Shown: positions 1 to 12,200 of the stretch, piece by piece | How positions within the stretch are numbered: the first letter of the stretch is position 1 | How the letters are laid out: each line of letters opens with the position of its first letter | Origin: Halichoerus grypus | Taxonomy: Eukaryota; Chordata; Mammalia; Carnivora; Phocidae | DNA: 64,000 bases | Assembly (NCBI RefSeq): GCF_964656455.1 | Contig: NC_135718.1 | Location: 54,775,008-54,839,007 of the forward strand | Direction of reading: 5' to 3' | Made by a program: the position numbers and the translations under genes | Notes under the pieces: model-generated | Told to the model about the DNA's origin: nothing | The model's input: the letters and a program-made list of their open reading frames with translations, nothing else | Database searches by the model: none

Positions 1-137
1 TCACAGGTCACATCCAGAAGGTGAGGACGTAACAGAACCGATGAGGGCCCCCCGGGAGCCCTAGCCACCTCACATCCAGTCAGCCACAACCTCTCTGTGC
101 ACTGGGGGAGGGACCCGTGGGTCAGGGCGAGGCTCAC

Positions 138-278
138 CTGGCGGTAGGTGCAGATGATGATCTCCCGCAGGTGGTAGTGCATGGGCGTCATGGTCTCACT
201 GACGGTGTCCAGGGCCGCATCTACCTCCTTCTTCACGCGGTGCCCATCAGGTAGCAGCTGCACCACCTTCATCACCAC
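138..278 (-). CDS. PALD1: PALD1 exon 18, last exon in window
   Basis: This exon is 141 nt, residues 708-754 (VVMKVVQLLP to IICTYRQ). 'VQLLPDGHRVKKEVDAALD' parallels exons 9-10 of the first repeat. The acceptor is GGCCCCAG and the donor CAG|GTGAGC, phase 0. The reading frame is still open, so at least one more coding exon lies beyond position 1. Confidence 0.95.
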
Positions 279-3200
279 CTGGGGCCAGGGGAACACAGAG
301 GAAACCAAGGGGGGTAGGTGAGGTCGCCAGCCCTAGCAACAGACTCACCCCACACGAAGGAAAACCTCAAGGTCCATCTCAACAGTGGTGCTGGGAAAAT
401 TGGATATTCATGTGCAAATGTAACTCAAAACAGATCAAAGACATAAACACAGAGCTAAAACCATAAAACTCTTAGAAGAAAATAGAGAGGAAAACTTCAT
501 GACGTTGCATGTGGCAATGACTTCTTGGACAGGACATCAGAAGCACAGGTGACAAAAGAAAATGACACCATCAACAGCGTAAAAAGGCAAACAACAGAAT
601 GAAAGGAAATATTTGCAAATCGCATATCTGCTAAGGGATTGATATCCAGAATATATTGAAAAATTCCCATAACTCAACAACAAAGCAAACCAAATCAAAA
701 ATGGGCAAAGAACTTGAACAGACATTTCCTCATAGAAGACATGTAGGTGGCCAATGAGCACATGGAAAGATGCTCAGCATCACTCAGCATCAGGGAACGG
801 GGACTCAAAACCACAATAAGATGCCACCTCACATCCACCAGGATGGCAACTGTCAGAACAGAAAACAACAAGTGTTGGCAAAAACGTAGAGAAACTAAAC
901 CTCTTGTGCTTTGCCGGTGGATATGTTGCCACAGACAACGATACGGCCGTTGTTTAAAAACTAGACAGGTTACCATATGATCCAGCAATTCCACTTCTGA
1001 AAGTGCAAGCAGATATCTGAACAGGTATTTGTACTCCTGTACTTCATAGCAGCATGACTCACAATCACCAAAGGGTGACGAGAACCCAAGTGTCCACCGA
1101 CAGATGAGTGGGTGAACAAAACGTGGTCCATACGTACAATAGGATAATACTCAGCCTGAGAAAGGTGTGAAAGCTAATAGACCCTCAACGTGGATGAATC
1201 TTGAGGACATCACGTTAAATGAAATAGACCAGACACAGAAGAACAAATACTGGATGATTCTACGTGTATGAGTTATATGGAATAGTCAAATCCATAGAGA
1301 CAGAAAGCAGAACCACAGTCACCAGCAGCTGGGGAGGGAGGAATGGGGAGTTACTGTTTTATGGGTATGGTCGGTTTGCGATGAATAGAAAGTTCTGGAG
1401 ACGGATGGTGGTACTGGTTGCACAACAAAGTGAATGTACTCAGTGCCACAGAACCATACGCTTAAACACAGTTAAAATGGCAAATTATATGTTAGGTACA
1501 TTTTACCACAATGAAAAAAATAAAAATCTAAGAATCAGCGAATCAGCAAGAAGGAAGAGAGGAGTTTTAGGGAGAGGAAAGAGCACATGCAAAGGCCGAG
1601 AAGCTGAAGGAGTTTGGCAAGTTTGAGGGAGCATGCAGAGGCCAGGGTGACAAGACAGCAGGGACAGCGGGGGGGGGGGGGGAGCGGGAATGTGATGAGG
1701 CCAGTCGACGAGGCAGGAGCCGACCACAGCGCCGACACCAGGGAGCCACACGCCAGCTCTGAGCGCCACGTTCCCCGCCCCCGTAAGTCAGGGACTTTGC
1801 CGCTTACTTGCAGGGTGTCTGGACTGACGGCATGTAGCAGGGGCACAATACAGGGGTGACTAAATCGGAACTGTGAGTGGCCATCCACCCAGTGCCCTGG
1901 ACTGAAATAGAGGTGGGGTGGGACAGGCCATGGCCCGGCATCAAGGTCACCGGCCCCAGCTGGGGCCCAAGCGCCTGTGAGGCAGGCGTCAGCGTCACCC
2001 AGACAAGATGTGGCCAGGGGCTTCCCCAGGGCACAGAGCAGCCCAGCGGCAGGGCCAGGCAGACAGGGGTCAGTCTAGCCCCCTCTTCTCCAAGAGCCAT
2101 CTGTCAGGGCCTGGAGCCAAGCTGACCTGTGCTTTGGTTTGCTCATCTGTGAAATGGGAGCAGGCGAGCACTGAGATGATGAGATGCAAGAAGGTGACGT
2201 AATTAATAGGAGCTCTGAAGATCCCCCAGACCTGCCAGCAAGACTCGCCCTCTCCCCTCACCAGGTGTCCCCGGGGGACCCCGTGGGGTGTGCTCACCTC
2301 AAACTCGCCCTTGGTGAACTTGGCATCAGGCACACTCACGAGCTCCTCCTCGCCCACCTCGGGGAAGCCCTGGGGGAGGACAGCTGCTGGGACAGGGAGC
2401 ACGTCCATCCAGGTCGCGCCCTCCCCCACGTGAGGAACCCCTTGCCGGGGGTCTGCCAGCCCCCAGGCCCCCTGCCCAGGACTGATGGGAGAGACTCCAC
2501 ACCATGCACCATCCCTGTCCCCCACACGCTCCTGCCACAGCCAGGGTCCCCGGGGCCGAGTACCACCCTGCCCTGTCCACACAGGACGGGCCACACAAAC
2601 CTGGATGTGCCAGAAGGCGAGCACGGCCACCACCATGGCGGTCGTGGTCCGGCCCTGGCCACTGAGGCAGCTGAACACGAAGCCAGTGCCCGGGTCCTTG
2701 GCGAGGGCAGCCCGCAGAGCCTCGAGCAGTCGGTCAAAATCCTGGGTGGGGAGATCAGGGTCTGAGTCAGGCAGCCGGTGCTCCAGGCTGCAGACTCCCA
2801 ACGCGGCCCATCCCTCCAAATGGCAACCCCAAAGCAGTGGTCCTGGGGCAGCCGGGCACAAGATGACATGCTTGTAAACAGCCATGCCCCTGCTACCTTC
2901 CCCCCCTCCCCCAGGTGCGCGAGCGCACACACACACACACGCACACACGCACCCTCCACCAGGCAGCGTACGAAACATGCGTATGCCACTCCCACGTGCT
3001 GTGTCCCCCAGGGCTGCGCAGGGACCCCTGGCCTGGCTGCTTGCCTGAGAGGGACCCAACCCAGGTCCCAGCCTGAGGGCAGGGGTCCGACCTGAGCAGA
3101 TCACTGCAGCACGCGTCCACCAGGGGGCGACAAACAACAGGCAACCAGACCCGCAGAGGCAGGAACCACAAGCCCCGTCTCTGCCCCTCACAGGCTGCAC

Positions 3201-6200
3201 ATGAGACGTCCCCGCACGCCCCGGGCCCAGAACAACACCCCGCACAGACATATCACCCAGACAACCGATGTACCACACAGGCACGCAGCGACCCGCACGC
3301 AGTGAGTGCTGGGCACACACACCACGGACGTGTCCATGGACGCTAAGACACACAAACTACACAGACTCTTGCAAAGACACAAAGCTACAGAGAGCACATA
3401 CACAACCTTGGTCACACACAAGCACCCCACAAGCCCCCACACACATTCCACACCACACAGTTCCCCAGATACGCCTGCCACATACCCCCTGGTAAAGACA
3501 AGATGCACATCAGATTCCAGACCAACACGCCCACCACACACATGCACACACTCCACAGTGATACCCACACACTCTCCAAACACGTCTCCCTCACAGACGC
3601 ACATTCATGAACACCATGGATGTGCTCCCACACACACACCGACACGTAATAAACACACAGGTGCCGAGCGAATAAACCACTTGGTCATATGTGAAGGCTC
3701 GTGGAACACGCTCCCAGTCCCTCGGGGGAGCTGCGTCCCGAGCCAAGGCCCAGGCCAGAGCGGGGTGGGAGAGGGCCCCCTCTGGCTCCCCAGAGGCCAG
3801 GCCTGCACAGCCCCCTCACCTGCTCACAGGGGGCGCAGAAGTCTGGCAGGGGGATGCGGTGGTAAGTGAGGCCGGGGTAGGCCCCACGGTGCTGGGTGAA
3901 GACCTCCTGCATGGTGAGGCATGTCTGGAACTTGCGGGTCGGTGCACCCCCCGTGCCTGGGAGAGGCATACTCAGGTGGGCCTTCAGCTGGGACTCCAGG
4001 TTCTAGAGGAGGGTGGGACAGAGGGCTCAGGCCACTGAGGCAGCCTCCAGGCCAGCCCCGGAAGGCCAGAGCCTGCCATGGCCAGGACCAGTCCTGGCTT
4101 TCGGGGGCATCCCTGCCCCTTCCTGAGCCTCAGGGATCAGAGCCAGACCCAGAGCCAGGGAGATGGCCACAGTGGGAGTCCTGAATCAGCCACTCCCTGA
4201 GTCTGCTCCTCTTGGGGCCTCAGTTTCTCCATCTTACAAGAGGAGCATGGGACCTTCTAAAGACCCTCCCAGGCCAATTTTCCAGAAGGCCTCCAAAGTA
4301 GGGGTGTGCGGAAGGCAGGAGGGCCTCACCTCAAGCTGGTCGGAGGCCATGGGGGGCCCAGACCACCGCAGGCTGTGGGTATGCCCGTCACACTCCAGCA
4401 CGGCCTCCTCCCTCAGGTTGACCCACACGACATGCCGTAGCTTCCTCTTGGCATCAGTCAGGTAGGCCAGGATGCTCCCCAGGGCCTGCGGGGAGACAGG
4501 AGGGCCATCAGTGAAAGGGCTCAACCATTACCCCACTCAGCCCACGAGGGGACGTAGGGCCCCTGGGGTGGTCACCTTGGCGCTGGGCTGGGCTGTGCCG
4601 TAGATGGGCATGCGGGGCACCCGTCGAAAGTTGGCCACATCCATCTCTCTGACAGTGCTGAGTGCGTCTGGAGAGATGAGGTCGTCCGCCCCCTGCAGGG
4701 AGAGCAGCAAGCCTGGGACCCACAGCAGCTGACTGAGATTCAGAGCCCAGCCCAAGGTGGGGCAGGGCAGGGCAGGGACCAGCTCTCTACAGTTTACCAA
4801 GCACTTCTGCACACTTGGCACTTCATCACCGCCCCGGCAAGGAGAAAGGCGCTAGTGCCCACCCTCCAGATGAGGAACCTGAGGCTCATCAGGGAGAGGC
4901 TGGTGGCAAAGACATCAGAACCAGGCCTCCTGCCTCCTCGCCTGCAGCACGTGGGTTTGAGAACGAGGAGAGGGAATGACAGCAGTGGCCAAAGCTGCAA
5001 ACGCTTCTTGGGGCCGGAGATCAGCCCCATGTCACTCACAGGAAGAGTCTGCTGCCCCAAAGGCCATCGCCCCTTTGTCTTCTGGGAAGGGCAGCAATGT
5101 TTAACCCAAGCCGTCAGGAATCAAGGGCCCACCAGCCCCGGGGCCAGCCCACACCCATTCCCACTTCCCCAGCCACCCGGCCACACTCACCAGAGAGCCC
5201 TTAGCGACGAGGTCCCTGGGGGCCACAGGCCCCGCTGAGCTCAGAGTCACAGGCAGGCGGTACAGCTCAGGATGGGCACAGAGCCAGCGGCTGAAACTGA
5301 GGGCAAAGGCCAGCGGGTACTGCAGCCCGAGGCAGAGAGAGATGGGAGTTCAGGGGCACGAGGCCATCCCAAACTCTCCCAGCTGGCCCTGTGGTGGGGG
5401 AGCCCCAAGAGACATCCATCATGGTCCAGGGCGGGGGGGGGTGAGGAGACAGGACCAGGAGGTCCGAAGCAAGATCCTTCCAGGCCCCAATGCCCCAGCT
5501 AAGGGTACAGAGACTGGGGCCCAGGGGAGAGAGAGGTAGGCCCTCTCTCTGCCTGACCTGCTCTAGGACCACCACTCTATCGGGGTCTCTCCATGTCCCC
5601 CACACCCACCTTCCTCTGGAACCAACACACACGCCCCCACCCTCCTCCCCAGTTCCACAGGGGTCCTCGACAACCCCATGCCAGTCACCGTGGGAGACAG
5701 GGCTGGAGGGACCCCAGGAGGAGGGCTTGTGGGTCCACTCATCCTCCAGCCGCACCTGCTCGTGGAGATAGTAGTTAAACAGGATCAGGTAGAAGTATCG
5801 CTCCAGGCTCTGCAGCGCCCTCTGCTGGACACCGTGCTGGCTGCAGCTTCCCTGAGAGGAGGTGACCCAGAAGGGGGGTGGGTGGTGAAGACAGGGCTCG
5901 GGGCCATCCTGTCCCCATTCCCAGAAGGGCAGGAGGTAAGCCTGAGAAATCCCCAGAACACCATCTATCCCCTCCCTTTATAACTTCTGCCAGGCTGGAA
6001 ATTCTTCCAAGCGTCTAACCGCTCTCCGATTTGCTGCGATTAATCTGTTGGTGAAGGGGAAGCAGTTGGTGACTACCCCAGAACCACTGCTATCAACCCA
6101 GGGACCGCCTCGCCCTCCGGGCCTGTGCCCACAGACAAGCTGGGACCCCCCCTCTTTGCACCAAGCCATGCATGTGCAGGGCCGTGCACAGTCGTGTTGA

Positions 6201-9200
6201 GGAAAGAAGTACATAAACACCCTTCTCTAAGCCAGAGGCCCTCCCTTAAGAACTGTGACCCACCCCACAAGAAAACAAAAAGACTCTCATAACAGTGCTC
6301 CAAGGGGGCCATGATTTTTACCCTTACTTTACCGAGGTTCTGAGAAATGAACTGACTTGCTCAATCATGACGTTGATGGCAGAGAGAGCTGGATCCCCAA
6401 ACAAATGTCCTAACCCCAGCCCAGCATGCTCTGGGGTCAAGGAGCTGTCAGAGAGAATCCCAAGCTCCCTCTCTCCACCTTCAGATCTCAGGGATCGCCT
6501 ACTGGGTCAGTACCACCTTCTGGAGGGCAAGTGAGATTCAGAGAGGCCCGAAAGAACGGTCATACCCTTTGATTACATTGAACCTCATCTTTGGGAATCT
6601 AGGCCAGAGGTCAGCAAATGTCTATTTGTATAAAAGGCAGTAAATATTCTGGGGTCTCTGCTGTACCTGCCCAACTCGGCCACTGCAGCGTGAGAGAGCC
6701 GGACGTGCTGGACTGAATGGGCAAGACCATGTTCCAATAGAACTTACTCATGAAAACAAGGTGGCGGGTTGGATTTGGCCCATGGGTCACAGTTTGCCAA
6801 CCTCTAATCTAGACTAAGGGAAAAAATCCTAAATACACAACAGCTTCATTTTCATGAAGTTATCTTGATGCACAAGAATTTATACTGATGAGGAACTGGA
6901 AGCAACTCAACTGTCCAACCAGAGGGGCGTGGTTAGTAAACCATGACAGGTGACATCCCAGGGACATCTGCTCCATGCAGACTCCCTTCTAAGGGCCTCA
7001 TGGCTCTTATCCCAGCTGATCCTCACAACAACTCTATGGGTTGGTTATTATTCGTGGCTCCCTTTTTACAAGCGGGGAAACTGAGGCACGAAGCAGTGAA
7101 GCAGGTGGCCCACGTCCACACACCTGTAGGTGGCAGAGCCAGGCCTGGACCCCACGTGGTCAGGCCAGAGGCCACGCTCTTAACCTAACAGGCCAACGAT
7201 GGTTGAAGTCACACAGCCGGCAAGAACGGCGATGACGAAAGCAGGGATGGCACGGGGATGCTGAGGAGAAGGGCTAGAAGCAGGCCGCAAACGTGCCCTG
7301 GGGCGCCCGCCACAAGATCATCACAAACAAAGCACGTGGGAGGAAGGAAGCTGGCCCCAAATGCTCCCAGTAGCTGTGCTGACATGATGGATGACTTTCT
7401 GCCTTCTCCAATTTCTCAATTTTCCATACTATACTATTGCTTTCAAAAGATGTTTTTTTAAAGTGTCGAAGAAGAAAAAGTCTCTGCAGGCCTTAGATTC
7501 CTTCCATGCACTGTGCACACTCTCAAGACAAGGCCTCTCCCCAGAGCCGAGGGACAGGACTGCTGAGACAGCCCAGAGCCCATCACTCTTCCAGAAGCAG
7601 CAGGCTGGACCAAACCCCGGCCTACCCAAGGAAACAGCAAGGGACTGACTCGCGGAGGGGAACCAGGAGCGGTCTGGGAAGTCTCTGGATCCAGAGGCCC
7701 CCGGCACCCTGGCCAGCAGCTCCTTCCTCCATCCTGTTTATTCTGCAGCAAGGGGACCTGGCCAGGGAAAGTAAACTTTCCCTCTTCCTTGTCCATCTTT
7801 CCTGCAGGCCCAGCTCCTCTAGCTTCCCTTCCTCTGAACGCCTCTCTTCTCTGGGAGAAGCAGCAACCAGGAAAAGTCAGTTGGAAAGAAGCCAGTCAAG
7901 AGGTTTAACAAAACGAGGTCGCAGGACTCGGGCGAAAGCAGACCCTCTCCAGGCCTCACCTGGGCTGGGCTCTCTGGCCGGGGGCCTTCCAGCTTCCTCT
8001 GGTGTTCCAAGATGACCTCCTTCAGGTCATGCAGCTCGGCACAGGCAGTGATGGCTCTGTCCACCTGGTGCCCACGACCAGGGCAGGGAAGGGAGAGGGA
8101 AGAGGGCCGCAGGGCCGAGCAAAGATGGTGGAGGCGGAAGGGAAGAGAAAGGGAAAGAATGGTTTGTCAAAAAGGGGGCAGTGCAGGGGAGGAAGAGACC
8201 CCACCAGCGGAGGAGTGCACGGCCCCTCCACGGCCCCTGTCCCCAGCCCCCTGACTCACCTCGTCCACCATCTTCCTCCCCTGAGGCACCATGTGGAGAA
8301 AGCTCTGGATCAGCTGGAGCTGCTCCAGGGGCAGTGGCTTGGTCTGCAGGGGGACAGCCCTGACAAGGAAGGGGTCAGTAGCATAAGCAGTACCCCCAAA
8401 GGCCTCTACTACCACCCCCCTGTTGACATTTCCATTCACACGGCCGCTGAGGGGCATTGGACTACAGTCTCCAAGTCTTCCTTCCCATTCAGGTTGGGGG
8501 AAGCAAGGGGTATTTTCCCCAGTGGGGAAACAGGCCCAGAAAGGTCAAGCGACTTTTTTCGCATTACTCAGCAAATCTGTGGCAACCCAGGAAATGAACC
8601 CCACATGCCCCACCTCCAGCTCTGGCCCTGGGCTCCTGACACGTCCCCAGCACTCTGGCAGCCCTGCCCCCTCCTCTCCTCATCCCTGCGGTGCCTTGGG
8701 ACACTCACTCCGGCCTCGAGGCAGCCCCGCTGTGGTGAAACAAGATGAGGGTACCCAGGGTCATTCCCAGATTGGTCCTGCCCACGCCTGTCTGGCAGCT
8801 GAAGAGGAGAGCAGGGGGAGGCCCGTGGTCATCTCGGAGCTGCAGCAGGCTGGGGGTTTCCTGGGAAAGACCATGACCGTCAACAACAGCATGCCCTGGA
8901 AACCCTCAGCCGGGACCAAGTCGAGGGAAGGGGGTCATGACATCGGCCCATCTGCACCCCACAGTCTTTGGCAAGGGGGGCCTAGACAGGTGGCTCAGCC
9001 GCTTTTGCCAAACTTCAAAGCCCAATGTGCTCCATCTGCCCCGAGGAGGACTGCCCTGCCTCCTTCCCAGGCCCTGGGGGAGCCCAACCAGCTGGTCCTG
9101 GGAGTGAGACTGCTCAGAGGGGACAGGCCCGTATTTGACATCGCCGTGAGATGCAAATTAAATGAGGTGGCCTCCCGCAGGGGCTGGGAAAGAAACACCA

Positions 9201-12200
9201 CCAGTCCTCAGGAAACACCAGCTCAAGAGGCTACGGATAAGAAATTTTTAGCCCCGGTGAACTTGGTGTCTAGAGAGGTCAGGTGATTTGTCCAAGATCA
9301 CACAGCAAATTAGCAGCCGAGCCTGCTCAGAGTCCAGGCCTTCAGATGGTCAGTGCTGGGCTCTGTCATTAGAGAATGTACAAATATACACCCCCCCCAA
9401 CACACACACACATTCCACCTCTTACACAACACAGAAGGAAACCTTCCTCTGAGGAAAGCCAGAGGCCATACTCGCCCTGAGCATCACCATGGAGACAGGG
9501 CCTAGACCCACACCCGCTCTCCAGGCTCCTGTCCCTAGTCTGTGCTCCCACCACCCACCGCCTCCTGCCCTGACTTACCCGGAGGACATTCACAAAGACA
9601 TCAAACTGGGCTTCCAGGGGGGCCCCTTGCTCTGGCAGGGGCAGGCGGTGATACCTGCCAGGTGAGGCGGAGAGGCCCATCAGGCAGGCCACACAGCCCG
9701 GGCATCCCCCACCCCGCATTCCTGTGGGAAAGATGGGTGCGGGGAGCTCAGCCCAACCTGCAGACGGTGAAACTGAGACCACAGCTGGGGAGCAGGGCCA
9801 GAGAGCACCCCTGCCCAGCACAGTGGCATCCATGCGGCCCAAGTCATCTGCTGTCACCGGGTAGGACTGGCACGCGGTACCTGTAGGCGGGCCTCAGGAA
9901 GAGGGGCCGCTTGTACACCTCCTCGGTCACGTGCACATCGTCCTCGCCCCGGATGGCCACAGCGTGGGGCTCCCCCAGCAGGTCATCGATGTTGTGGTAG
10001 ACGTGGTACGTGTTCTCACTCAGCTGGGCAAAGTCATGGATCTGCATGGAGGAGTGGGGGCCAGAGGACCATGACTGACCTGCAGGCCCCTGCTGGCCTT
10101 CCTGGCCGAGCTCTAGAGCGAGGAGACCACAAAGAGGCCACGGACAGGCTGCTCTTCCTCCAGGGGGAACCATCCGGCCAGAGGTGCTCTGTGCCCTGGG
10201 AGTCCTGATGGGATGGAGGTGGCCAGCGGCCCGAGGGGGCCACCTATGCACAAGATGACATGGCCCACACTGGGGCCAGGGAGGAAGCGTCCTGCCCTCT
10301 GGGCAGCAGGGGTCAGCTAAGCCATCAGACTCAGGGACAGGGGGAAGCTCAGTCAGCTGGGTGCTAGAGGAGACGAGACCCCAAAGGGAGATGGGAGACA
10401 AGTGGGCTCCTGCCCGTGGGAGTCTCTGGGGGCACCGCGATGGCACCCTCCACGCACACACCTCCGTGGTGTGTCAACAGCCTCAGAAACCTTGACAGGG
10501 CCCCAGGTGGTGGAGGGGAACAGGGGCACCTCAGACAGACAGAGGCCCATCGAGAGAAGTGCCTCATCCGGGCCTCTCAGCTCACAGAGGGCTGACCCTC
10601 GGTGTTGGGCCTCCTAGTCTAATGCTCCTTTCACTCCACTAGGCCCCTGCTAAATAAGGATGCTGAGTGCAGAGGAGGTGCGCATGGTGGGAAAGGGGCA
10701 GAAGCAAACGGAGCCGGGAACAGGAAGGTCTTCCCCTAGCTTCCCGTGAGCTGGCCTTGCATCCAGCTACTCACCCAAGCAGGGCAGAAGAGTGGGTGAG
10801 TACAGGCCGGTGAGAGCAAAGTTGGGCTGGGGGCTAGGGTCCCAACTCAGCCGCCCACGGCCTGCCAGGGAAGGGGGCCTCCACCTACGCCAGTGACCCT
10901 TACCTCTTTCCGGATGGCCAGCTCTAAGCTCTCTGCCTGGATCCCAGGTCCCAGGCCCCGGAGGTTCTCATGAAGATTCTGCTTATCTCGAGGTGTGTAG
11001 GGCACGAAGTCCTCCTCAGCACGCAGAAACAGCACGGGCTCCTCCCGCACACAGAAGATGATGCACTCCTGCCAGGAGCCAAAGGAGGAAGAAACTGTCC
11101 CCACTACCCAGCACGGAGACCCGACCTTCTGCCTTACCTCTGTGCCTTTCCACAGACCGGTCCCTGCTCTTTGAGCGCCTGTCACCCCCACTCTGTCCCT
11201 GCAACATGAATCTTACACAGTAAGCAAAGCTCAGTCCAAATACCACCTGCTCCTGACTCTCCCTCTTCTCGGGGCCAACAGCCCTTTGTCTGAAGCTCAT
11301 GGTGTTGATTCCTGCTTCATCCTAACATGATCAGTGACTACATCTCCCTTCATGGACTACAGGTTCCTTACACGACGAACCATGTTCTAGTCATTTTCAC
11401 ATCTCCATTATTCCAAGCACGGAACGCCAGATAAATCAAGTGCTTGATAAACACTGGGGGAAGAAATGAATGCCCGCCACCACCATGCAATCATTCATTC
11501 ACTGAGCACCTTACACACAGAGAGAGATGTGGGCAGACCCTTCCCTGTGGAACTTGAAGTCAGGCTGGGAAGAGAGGATCCACCCAGAACTAACACCCCA
11601 CCCCACTCTGGTTCACTCAGGGACTCTCCAGCTAAACCCCAGGTCAAACCAGATGCAGGCTGCAATCAGATGGGACCCTCAGCCTCTGTCCTGCAGACAC
11701 TCAAAACCCCACCTCAGCATCAGGCAGGAAAGAGGAGTCATTAAAAACAGGCATTTAGGGGCGCCTGGGTGGTTCAGATGATAAAGCATTTGCCTTCAGC
11801 TCAGGTCATGATCTCCAGGTCCTGGGATCAAGCCCCACGTCGGGCTCCCTGCTCAGCGGGGAGTCTGCTTCTCCCACTACTCGTTTGTGCTCTCTCTCGC
11901 TCTCTCAAATGAATAAATAAAATCTTAAAAAAAAAAAAAAAAACAGGCTCTAATTTAGAGTTCAGATGCCTTGTTTGGGTCTTGGGACACCACTCCTAAG
12001 CTGTGTCACTCATCCTCTCTGGGCCTCGGTTTCCTCCTCTCTGCAATGGGAGGAACTGCCCTGCCTTCATAGGGCTGACACAAGGACCTGTGTCCGCTGT
12101 GGTCATCATGCTGTGCCTCTCTTGCTATGACCTGGACCCTCTTGTCACCCTGTCCCCCTTCTCACTTCTCCAAGGTTCTCAAAGTGGGGTGTATAAGGGG

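Noticed and set aside
379..1530. Exonised L1 sequence as an extra PALD1 exon
   Set aside because: It is antisense to the gene and not needed for phase; exons 17 and 18 join directly in phase 0.
2070..3353. 427-residue minus-strand open frame
   Set aside because: It runs through PALD1 exons 17 and 16 and their introns. The exon-intron borders and homology show that only 2298-2369 and 2601-2741 are coding.
3188..3604. Cys/Val-rich 138-residue minus-strand frame
   Set aside because: Translation of CA-repeat DNA.
8423..9286. 287-residue plus-strand open frame
   Set aside because: It lies opposite PALD1 exon 8 and GC-rich intron sequence. It has Pro/Ser-rich composition with no conserved motif.
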